From Fluoribacter gormanii (GTDB taxonomy: Bacteria > Pseudomonadota > Gammaproteobacteria > Legionellales > Legionellaceae), in assembly GCF_900156395.1 (NCBI RefSeq), contig NZ_FTNL01000006.1:1-64000 (forward strand): a stretch of 64,000 nucleotides of DNA. The letters run 5' to 3'. Below, in pieces: positions 35,023 through 42,706 of the stretch (positions within the stretch are counted from its first letter, which is position 1; each line of letters begins with the position of its first letter). The notes under the pieces were generated by a model. The model made no database searches, was not told where the DNA came from, and worked only from the letters and a program-made list of their open reading frames with translations. A program made the translations under genes and the position numbers.

Positions 35023-35961
35023 ATGCAAGACAAACTTGAGTTTAAGAAATTACCCCAGGAAATAAATGATGCTATAGCTCGGTTTTTACCAACAAAAGAT
35101 TTGCTTAATCAGGTTTTAGTCTCAAAGACTGGCAGTGCCCCTTTTTTTCAACCGTCGCTCGAAGTGCGCCGTTTTTTACATCATGTTGTTTGTGGGGAGC
35201 ATGAGAAGGTTAAATCCATGCTTGAGAAGGACATCCATTTACTTTATAAAAAAGGAGAGGTAACGGATTGCTCAGGCCGGAGCTTCGAGTCTATCAGTGG
35301 CTTTGAATATGCACTCTGGGCCTTGGATAAAGACATGTGGGCACTGATGCTTGAGTGCATACCCAAAAATGAAGAGGGTAAAGAGATAATTGCAAGATTA
35401 TTGACTCAATATAAGAAGCTAGAAACACAGGGCGTTTCCTACAGCCTAAATGGCAAAACCATCACGGGGGAAAAGCATTTTGATTTTGAGGAGACGATCA
35501 TCAAGGAGTGGAATATCCAAATTGATTCTATCAATGCACCAGAGCCAAAGGATTGGAATGCCATTAATGAGCAATGGAGAAAAGGGGTAGGCTATGCACA
35601 AAGGTTGTTACCTGTTCATGTTGTTCATTGGTATTGCTGTGAAATACCTTTTAGTCCTACTCCAAAATTTGGTGAGCAGCACCCCTCGCCTACAAAAAAA
35701 TTTTATACCTGGATCACCGAAAAATGCGAAGCTTGGTTTCATAAAGATTCTAAGTTAGGCCAAGATTTTGCGATATATAAAGGCTCGCGTCGCGGGGCTC
35801 ATGCGAGCGGACACAGCGCGCCCCGCCGGGCGGGCGGATGGAGCGATTTAACCGCCATGAAGGCCTTATGTGAAGTAAGAACAAATGATTTTATCAATCT
35901 TAACCAGCAGCTTGAAGAGCAACTATTGGTGGAGAATCAGGCCCAAGCCGCGCAAATTTGA
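35023..35961 (+). CDS. F-box-like N-terminus, candidate effector (312 aa)
   Basis: The N-terminus reads KLPQEINDAIARFLPTKDLL, which fits the F-box pattern (LPxEIxxxIxxxLxxxDLL) by which Legionella effectors recruit the host SCF ubiquitin ligase. Residues 50-110 contain a segment typical of Legionella repeat proteins (VTDCSGRSFESISGFEYALW). A GC-rich insert of about 60 bp at 35781-35843 encodes Arg-, Gly- and Ala-rich residues (KGSRRGAHASGHSAPRRAGG) unlike the rest. After it the sequence returns to AMKALCEVRTNDFINL. There is no transmembrane segment. F-box function is inferred from pattern only. Confidence 0.65.
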   Translation: MQDKLEFKKLPQEINDAIARFLPTKDLLNQVLVSKTGSAPFFQPSLEVRRFLHHVVCGEHEKVKSMLEKDIHLLYKKGEVTDCSGRSFESISGFEYALWALDKDMWALMLECIPKNEEGKEIIARLLTQYKKLETQGVSYSLNGKTITGEKHFDFEETIIKEWNIQIDSINAPEPKDWNAINEQWRKGVGYAQRLLPVHVVHWYCCEIPFSPTPKFGEQHPSPTKKFYTWITEKCEAWFHKDSKLGQDFAIYKGSRRGAHASGHSAPRRAGGWSDLTAMKALCEVRTNDFINLNQQLEEQLLVENQAQAAQI

Positions 35962-36141
35962 TTGATTAAGAGCAACCAAAGCAATCCCTGTGTCCTTGGT
36001 GTTATCCAGGGTTCGCGTTTCTGGATATTGGAAGCCTAGGAAATGAAATCTTTTTTGACTGACTTAGGTTAGTAAATACCATCAATTACTCTATCAAAGT
36101 TACGATTAAGATTACTCATTTTCTATGAAATTCGAATCGAT

Positions 36142-36175
36142 GAGATACCCCTAAGAATGAGAGGTATCTCTTTTT
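36142..36175 (+). terminator. rho-independent terminator
   Basis: GAGATACCCCT at 36142-36152 and AGAGGTATCTC at 36160-36170 form a stem with one mismatch, followed by five T residues. It probably ends transcription from the F-box-like gene. Confidence 0.7.
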
Positions 36176-36188
36176 AGATTTTATTAAA

Positions 36189-36482
36189 TTACTGCGGAGT
36201 AAGGGCTGGAGCTTCATTCTCAGCTTCTTCTTTCTCTGTAACAGAAAAAAAGTTAGGCTTTTTTTGTTTGTTTCTTTCTTTTAAAATTCGATCAGCATAA
36301 CCGGTCCATGGGCATTGGCTAATTAGCGCATCTTGATAAGCAACACGCTCTTCTCCCTTGTAGGCGTCGGGATCATCCGAAGTAAGTCGGCCGTCTGGGC
36401 CTGTATAAAATATTGATAACTGGCGCTTTAAGCGTGGTAATGTCAGTTCCTTGTGCGGTCTTCCTATATTATTTCGTAGCAT
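36189..36482 (-). CDS. small hypothetical protein (97 aa)
   Basis: I do not recognise this protein. It is basic in the first half (GRPHKELTLPRLKRQLSIFY) and acidic near the C-terminus (SVTEKEEAENEAPALTPQ). The acidic tail resembles the E-block export signal of some Dot/Icm substrates, but the protein is short. GGAGGCATCA precedes the ATG. Confidence 0.55.
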   Translation of the reverse strand: MLRNNIGRPHKELTLPRLKRQLSIFYTGPDGRLTSDDPDAYKGEERVAYQDALISQCPWTGYADRILKERNKQKKPNFFSVTEKEEAENEAPALTPQ

Positions 36483-36899
36483 TGATGCCTCCTTTATTCT
36501 ATTTCCTGAAATAGAAGTCCATAGTTTCCCTCAAACGTTATAACAAATCCAGAGCGATGAAACAATACGATTCAATTTGATCAATAATAAAATTACTGGC
36601 AAAATAAAATTCATTTTGTTGCTCTAATCCAGATTATTTTATTTAGATATCATTAAAAATTGTAAAAATTTATAGATGCATTTGGATTGAATCATTTTAA
36701 TAATTTTGAAGATCAATCTATCATTAGGCGACATATAAAAAAGAGCCCTGCAAAGACCTCTGATTTGGGACGCATAGAAACATCAAAAGAAAACTGCACC
36801 TCTATTGTTCCTCAAGGACGTTTTCTTTATTTTTGCAAATGCCTGAGGATGTGGATGAGCAGCCTGCGCCAAACCGCAGGCTTTCGAGAGTGTCTAAGG
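36483..36899. other. intergenic gap with terminator-like hairpin
   Basis: No credible gene is visible. A perfect 8-bp hairpin (AGCCTGCG/CGCAGGCT, 36861-36882) lies just beyond the stop of the large minus-strand gene and probably ends its transcript, although no T-run follows. The rest is AT-rich and carries the promoter of the small gene to the left. Confidence 0.45.
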
Positions 36900-39707
36900 T
36901 TATGCTCGAGCATAGCCCAAAATATGCTGTGTAATTTCCACCGGCAAATTGTGCTGTTGAGCAACGTTTTCCAGGAGTTTTTCTTTTATGCTTTGATGGT
37001 AAATATTATAAATCATTACGAAAAGTGACTTGGCTCTATTTGTCTCCCAATTTTCCCCCTGTAACCCAAGTTTCCGCAATCGTGCTAATAGGGATATTTT
37101 ATCATTATCATTGATGTTGGCAGCATACTTCATAATCAGGTAACGAGCCATATAGGGACTGTCATGATCCAAATGTGCTATCAAATGATGGATAACATTG
37201 ATACGTTCAGACTCATTGAGAATAGGCATTAACTCTTCTAATAATCGATAGTTTTTAACACAGTCGAGATGAATTAGAAGATTATTTAATGTCTCTTCGA
37301 GAGCAGGAAAATGCTGTTCAGCAGACAACCAGTCTCTTAAAGTAAAAAGTGCTTTTAAACGCTGAGCCTGTTCATTTTTTTTAGTGTTTGGTATGGTTCC
37401 AATTAAATCAAGCATAAATTTGGTTTTTTGTTCGGGCGTTAACCAATGCTGTAGTGCCGCGATGGATTGGTAGAGCGCTTGCCAAAGATCCGTATCGGTA
37501 GTGTTCTTTATTGTATCAATTAAAGCAGAGCTAATACTTCGCTTTAATTCGGATTTTTGTGTCGTGCTAAATTGACACAAGGCCCCACAGGCAGCAATTT
37601 GAAAATTACGATGTTTGGTTTTTAATTTAATAACGTCAATAAGAATGGGAACCACCGTTTCATAGACAGGCAGCGGATTTCTTTTTTGCTCTTCCTTAAT
37701 GAAGTTGATAATGCTTACTTTGACTATTTTCTTTTTTTGGGGATTTTTTAAATAAGTAATTAGGGATTCAGCAACAGCGGTACGTTTTTGGGGGTTGAGC
37801 ATCGCTTGTAGTTTTATAAGTGCTGCAATAGCATCGCATTTCAGGCCGGGAGCTCCTTTTTTATGAATAAGAGCAAGCAATCCATCATTTACAGCCTCAC
37901 AGGTGGCCTCGTCTAAGCCCGCGGAGAGATGCGCTATCAGTTTTAAAGCAAAAGGCTTCTTGCTTCGGTGATAATATTTTGCCTTTTGATTAATTAAATC
38001 AAACAAATCTTGAATTGCTTTGATTTTGTATTCATCAGATAAATGCCAATGCAAGTGATTCAGTGTTTTTGTTGCTGTTGAGATAGTCTCATAATATTGC
38101 TCCTTATCCATCACAAGAACCATGAGATCATCAAAAAATCGGGTCTGCATTTCCATTTTCTCAGTAACAGTACCCATTAAGGCAGCGATAATGGTAATCG
38201 AATTAATTATTGCCTGACTCTTCCACTGTAAAAAAGTCTTCCGTGTATCAAATAGCTCGGGCATGAATTCCATAATCATTTGAGAACGTGCATGTTCAAT
38301 AAGTTGTTTTTGTTTCTCTGGAGACATCATTTCAATGAGTTTAGAAAAATGTTCGTTAATCGGTTTTGAAATAGTTTCCCAACCATGATAACGGATAAAA
38401 CTCTTAAATAAGTCATAGCATAGGTTTTCCCGTGAGGTGCGAGTCATATTGTCGCCGAATTTTATGAACGTATCGCAAAAATCATTAAAATGACTACGCG
38501 GAGGCGAGCTGTCTTTATTATAACGTAACAAGCGGACTATTTTTGCAAGCACATCGTCTTGTATGTCTGGGGGTAGGGGTACGTGTAATTGGTTGAACGA
38601 CTTGCAAAGAAGGCCACTTAGTGCAACATCAGATACCTGTAAAAATTCTTGGCTAAGAGATGCCATCAACATCGATTGGCAATCGGGGGAAGCGAGCTCA
38701 CTATACTTATTAATATCATTAAGCATATTAAATGTACCTGTTCTTGATCCGAGCTTTTGCAGGAAGTCTCTGTGATTGAGTAAGGCACTAATACAAAAAT
38801 CAATGGGTTTATAGAAAATCCTACCCTCCATTAATTTATTTATGGTTTGTGAGATTGGGTATGCCAGTTCATAATTATCATGTGCCAAAAGAAAAGCCAG
38901 GTTCTCCACAATTTCTTCTTTCGATGCGGGAGAAATCCAGGCTGTCAATTGCTCCAGTCCAGATATCAAGCTCCTTCTGTCTTCACTATTCATCCATTTT
39001 CTTTTTAGTCCGGCCAGGGCGTTTAGGGTAAATAATTGCTGAAATGAGGACGTATTCTCAGGCATCCAGCTTTGAACGGCGGATAATTTTTCAAAACTTC
39101 TTTTTCTGGCATCACCAGTGCTATAACTCATTTCAACCAGTAAAGGGGCCACCCAATCCCCATAAGTAATAACATCCCAGAGATTGTGAACCTGTAACTG
39201 CTTGGCTAGCTCTTCAGAGAGACCATCAGTATAGTGCCTGTACAAAGAAAAAAAAGCGCATAGTATTTGTGTAGCGCCTTGTTTTATATCCAACTTCTCA
39301 GGATGTAAATTCAGATATTTCAGTAAATAATAAATGGCAGTATCACCCGTACGATCTGATGCAAGTTCAGGATTTAATAACTTCAAGCAATGTTTGGCGA
39401 GAATGAGATCTGTTTTACGGCCGGGTAGATCAAAAAAAGAGGAAGAGAGAAGATGGGTATTTATTTTATTTATATAGTCCTCTAATAATCTAATTAGGAC
39501 TTGACTTGCGTCTGTTACTATTTGCTCACAATGAATTGCCAGTATAGTTTCGGCCGCTATTTCATATTCTTTTTGTAGTTCATGCCCCTCTTCAGAATCA
39601 GAATCCAGATCGTCGAAGTATTTTGAGAGTTTGGCAAGCAATTTTTCACTCGTTCGAAAGAATTTTTTGACTGGTTCTTGTATGTCATTTTCTCCCTCCT
39701 CATGCAT
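36900..39707 (-). CDS. large helical-repeat protein (935 aa), candidate effector
   Basis: The whole protein is a series of helix pairs with the look of HEAT/ARM-type repeats (for example CGALCQFSTTQKSELKRSIS and RALFTLRDWLSAEQHFPALE written in the usual pattern of Leu-rich helices). It has no signal peptide or transmembrane segment. The N-terminal 40 residues are charged. The extreme C-terminus reads NLPVEITQHILGYARA, which fits the F-box core (LPxEIxxxILxY). Such scaffold-plus-F-box designs are known among Legionella effectors. The function is otherwise unknown. Confidence 0.6.
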   Translation of the reverse strand: MHEEGENDIQEPVKKFFRTSEKLLAKLSKYFDDLDSDSEEGHELQKEYEIAAETILAIHCEQIVTDASQVLIRLLEDYINKINTHLLSSSFFDLPGRKTDLILAKHCLKLLNPELASDRTGDTAIYYLLKYLNLHPEKLDIKQGATQILCAFFSLYRHYTDGLSEELAKQLQVHNLWDVITYGDWVAPLLVEMSYSTGDARKRSFEKLSAVQSWMPENTSSFQQLFTLNALAGLKRKWMNSEDRRSLISGLEQLTAWISPASKEEIVENLAFLLAHDNYELAYPISQTINKLMEGRIFYKPIDFCISALLNHRDFLQKLGSRTGTFNMLNDINKYSELASPDCQSMLMASLSQEFLQVSDVALSGLLCKSFNQLHVPLPPDIQDDVLAKIVRLLRYNKDSSPPRSHFNDFCDTFIKFGDNMTRTSRENLCYDLFKSFIRYHGWETISKPINEHFSKLIEMMSPEKQKQLIEHARSQMIMEFMPELFDTRKTFLQWKSQAIINSITIIAALMGTVTEKMEMQTRFFDDLMVLVMDKEQYYETISTATKTLNHLHWHLSDEYKIKAIQDLFDLINQKAKYYHRSKKPFALKLIAHLSAGLDEATCEAVNDGLLALIHKKGAPGLKCDAIAALIKLQAMLNPQKRTAVAESLITYLKNPQKKKIVKVSIINFIKEEQKRNPLPVYETVVPILIDVIKLKTKHRNFQIAACGALCQFSTTQKSELKRSISSALIDTIKNTTDTDLWQALYQSIAALQHWLTPEQKTKFMLDLIGTIPNTKKNEQAQRLKALFTLRDWLSAEQHFPALEETLNNLLIHLDCVKNYRLLEELMPILNESERINVIHHLIAHLDHDSPYMARYLIMKYAANINDNDKISLLARLRKLGLQGENWETNRAKSLFVMIYNIYHQSIKEKLLENVAQQHNLPVEITQHILGYARA

Positions 39708-40135
39708 CCCATGCTTCTCCTCTTTACGAAATAATCACGAAATGAAAGAGCCTAACTAGATTGATTGGCAAATGCAATCGGAATCCACTCGAATGACCTT
39801 CAAGTGTTCCAGTTTTCAGTTCTTCAACATTTAAGCAGTACCCTAACTATTTAAGGGTCTGAAAAATAACCCACATGCATTGTTCTTTTCCTGTTTTAAT
39901 GATCACAAAGCCATTTTTTGTGCGACATGAAGATTTTTTATAATTTAACCTGTTTGCTTCAATGGCCTTATATTAATTAATTCATTTTTTTCATTTTTTT
40001 TTCACTGCAAAACAAAAACCTTGCAAATTGTCTATAATTATTCTGTCCCGATAATAAAAGTGACAGTTTTGGCTTCATCTTATTTAAAGAAAGAATGAAA
40101 TTGTATTTTGAACTTCAACCATGAGGACAAGCAAA
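39708..40135. other. intergenic gap, promoter region
   Basis: No gene is visible. The stretch separates two divergent genes and must hold both promoters. It is strongly AT-rich from 39940 to 40010. I see no clear operator. Confidence 0.4.
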
Positions 40136-41104
40136 ATGGATCTAAGTAAACGTATCGAACCTAAAACCTGGGCTTTCATAGAAAAAATCCAGAAAGCTGG
40201 GGGTAAACCGCTTTATGATCTTCCGGTACAAGAAGGAAGGGCAATCTTTGACAAATTACAAGAATTGCCTTTAGAGAAAGAAAAACCCGAAGTGGATATT
40301 GAAGATCGTTTTATTCAGCATGCGAATGGCAAATTAAACATTCGGATTGTTCGTCCTAAAGGCTCAAAGGAAAAACTTCCAGTAGTTATGTTCTACCATG
40401 GAGCAGGTTGGGTTTTTGGTGATTGGCAAACTCATGGTCGTCTTGTCCGTGAACTAGCGGTTGGCGCACAGGCTGCAATTGTATTTGTCAATTATTCTTT
40501 AGCACCTGAAGCACAATATCCAACGCAAATTGAAGAAGATTATACCGCATTGAAATATGTTGCGGAGCATGGTAAAGAATTAAATCTGGATACTTCTCGT
40601 TTAGCTGTTGCAGGTGATAGTGTAGGTGGCAATATGGCCGCAGTAATGACGCTTCTTGCAAAACAACGCGGTGGTCCAAAAATTGATTACCAAGTACTTA
40701 TTTATCCTGTGACCGATGCAAATTTTGAAAATGATTCCTACAAAGAATTTGCCGATGGACCATGGCTTACCAAAAAAGCAATGGAATGGTTTTGGGATAA
40801 TTATTTACCTGATAAATCAAAAAGAAATGAAATAACAGCCTGCCCCTTGCGAGCAACTACTGAGCAACTGAAAGGATTACCCCCTGCGCTCGTCATCAAC
40901 GGTGAATGTGATGTATTGCGAGATGAGGGTGAAGCTTATGAGCACAAGCTTAATGCCGCGGGTGTGCCTGTAACTGGGATTCGTCATCATGGCACAATTC
41001 ATGATTTTTTGATGTTAAATGAGCTAGCCGATACTCCAGCCTGCCGCAATGCCATTGAAACAATTAATAGTCATTTACGTATGCTTTTTGCCCACAAGCA
41101 CTAA
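40136..41104 (+). CDS. hormone-sensitive-lipase-family esterase
   Basis: The 322-residue protein has the HSL-family oxyanion motif VMFYHGAGWVFGDW (HGAG in place of the usual HGGG), the nucleophile in VAGDSVGGNMA, the acid in NGECDVLRDEGE and the histidine in HGTIHDFL. Such enzymes split short acyl esters. I chose the ATG at 40136 because GAGGA lies 8 nt before it. It stands alone with its own terminator at 41118-41152. Confidence 0.88.
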   Translation: MDLSKRIEPKTWAFIEKIQKAGGKPLYDLPVQEGRAIFDKLQELPLEKEKPEVDIEDRFIQHANGKLNIRIVRPKGSKEKLPVVMFYHGAGWVFGDWQTHGRLVRELAVGAQAAIVFVNYSLAPEAQYPTQIEEDYTALKYVAEHGKELNLDTSRLAVAGDSVGGNMAAVMTLLAKQRGGPKIDYQVLIYPVTDANFENDSYKEFADGPWLTKKAMEWFWDNYLPDKSKRNEITACPLRATTEQLKGLPPALVINGECDVLRDEGEAYEHKLNAAGVPVTGIRHHGTIHDFLMLNELADTPACRNAIETINSHLRMLFAHKH

Positions 41105-41117
41105 CCCATACCGCGTG

Positions 41118-41152
41118 AGGGATACTGCACTAGAATAGTATCCCTTTTATTT
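41118..41152 (+). terminator. rho-independent terminator
   Basis: GGGATACT at 41119-41126 pairs perfectly with AGTATCCC at 41137-41144, followed by TTTTATTTTT. It lies between the convergent esterase and cfa genes. Confidence 0.85.
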
Positions 41153-41156
41153 TTGA

Positions 41157-42350
41157 TTAAGACAGTTCAAGATCGGATAGTGCTTTTTTATTTTCAGAAC
41201 CGCTTTTTTTAATTCCTGTAAATAAAGGCTCCTGATATCCTCCTGGAACCCCATTTTTGGAAAAAACAATTTGCCATAACTGGTTGGTGCGTGCACGAAA
41301 ACTACCGGCGCATGCCAATAAATAATAACGCCACATCCGATAAAAACGCTCGTCATATTGTTCTTTTAATCGGTCCCAATTTTGTTCAAAATGTTCATGC
41401 CAAGCCATTAAGGTATGATCATAATAAGCACCAAAGTTGACCCAGTTTTCCATGATAAATACTCCTTCCGAAGCATGGCTGATTTGCGCCATGGAGGGAA
41501 TCATGCCGTTAGGGAAAATATATTTGTTAATCCAGGGGTCCGATGTTGTTTGAGTCAAATCACCGCCAATAGTATGTAACAAAAACAAACCATTGTCTTT
41601 GAGACAATCGCGAGCCTTTTTCATATAGGTGCGGTAATTTCGATAACCGACATGTTCAAACATCCCTAAAGAAACCACGCGATCAAATTGTTCATTAACA
41701 TCACGATAATCCTGAAAGCGAATTTCAACGGGTAGGCCGGAACAATTCTGTTTTGCATACTCAAATTGTTCTTTGGATATGGTGATGCCGACAACGTTAA
41801 CTCCATAGTGTTCCGCAGCATATTTTGCAAGCGCACCAAAGCCACAACCTATATCTAATACTCGCATCCCGGGTTCAAGTTTTAATTTCTGGCAGCTCAA
41901 TTCCAATTTATTTAATTGTGCGGTTTCCAGATCATTCGCGTTCTTCCAATAACCGCACGTATAATTCATGCGACTATCCAACATGGACTTAAATAAATCA
42001 TTTCCCAAATCATAATGTCTTCTACCCACTTCCAGGGCACGTGTTTTAGATTGATGGTTAATCAGCTTAAGCCAAATTAATTTTGGCCATAGCCATTTGT
42101 CGGATTTAATTTTTTGATCGAGTTGCGCCTGAAGAACACGGGTAAAAAATTGATCGAGACGTTGACAATCCCACCATCCATCCATATAGGACTCACCAAG
42201 TGCCAATGAGCCACCGTTAAAAATACGTGGGTAAAATGCTTCATTTTTGATTTGAATATCCCAGGCTTCGCCCCCATTAGGCGTAATTCCGGCTGAATGC
42301 AAAAGGTCCGTTACAATTTCTTTAATCTGTTGATTCATTGGTAGACTCAT
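41157..42350 (-). CDS. cfa: cyclopropane-fatty-acyl-phospholipid synthase
   Basis: The enzyme adds a methylene group from SAM to double bonds of membrane phospholipid acyl chains. The 397-residue protein has the family start (GSLALGESYMDGWWDCQRLD), then ALEVGRRHYDLGNDLFKSML. The SAM motif I is VLDIGCGFGALAKYAAEHYG, and RVVSLGMFEHVGYRNYRTYM follows. The full length agrees with Cfa. Rare extra residues at the start (MSLPMNQQ) leave the exact start open by four codons. Confidence 0.93.
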   Translation of the reverse strand: MSLPMNQQIKEIVTDLLHSAGITPNGGEAWDIQIKNEAFYPRIFNGGSLALGESYMDGWWDCQRLDQFFTRVLQAQLDQKIKSDKWLWPKLIWLKLINHQSKTRALEVGRRHYDLGNDLFKSMLDSRMNYTCGYWKNANDLETAQLNKLELSCQKLKLEPGMRVLDIGCGFGALAKYAAEHYGVNVVGITISKEQFEYAKQNCSGLPVEIRFQDYRDVNEQFDRVVSLGMFEHVGYRNYRTYMKKARDCLKDNGLFLLHTIGGDLTQTTSDPWINKYIFPNGMIPSMAQISHASEGVFIMENWVNFGAYYDHTLMAWHEHFEQNWDRLKEQYDERFYRMWRYYLLACAGSFRARTNQLWQIVFSKNGVPGGYQEPLFTGIKKSGSENKKALSDLELS

Positions 42351-42706
42351 CCCTTTGTACTACACGCGTCAAGAAAATATTTAGTGAGTAATGATTAGCA
42401 AACGATATTACCCTACTTATCCTATAACCCCAAATAGCAAAAGTACTCATACACTATGCATTCACAATGCATCTATTGCAAACAATTATAATCAAAAATA
42501 TCCAGGATAAACCTATAATTTATTCGATGATACATTTTGATTAAACTCATGCTCCTCAATTAGAAATAATAAACGAATTATAAAAATCAAGGCATTATGA
42601 ATTACCTTATCATCAAGGGAGTAATTCACAGAACTTACGATTGCTAAACGAGCAATGGCATCCGGGTAGAGACAAAGCGATAACCCGGACCCATTAAAAA
42701 ACATCA
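42351..42706. other. intergenic gap with hairpin
   Basis: No credible gene is visible. A hairpin TCCGGGT/ACCCGGA (42661-42689) lies just past the rapA stop and could help end its transcript, or be a small repeat of the CCCGGGT type scattered in the window. The remainder carries the cfa promoter. Confidence 0.45.

Noticed and set aside
36687-37028. Plus-strand frame of 113 codons
   Set aside because: Its second part lies antisense to the large repeat-protein gene and it has no family features.
36900-39707. Ankyrin-repeat protein
   Set aside because: Helix pairs lack the ankyrin consensus (TPLHxA and GAD motifs); they look like HEAT/ARM-type repeats instead.
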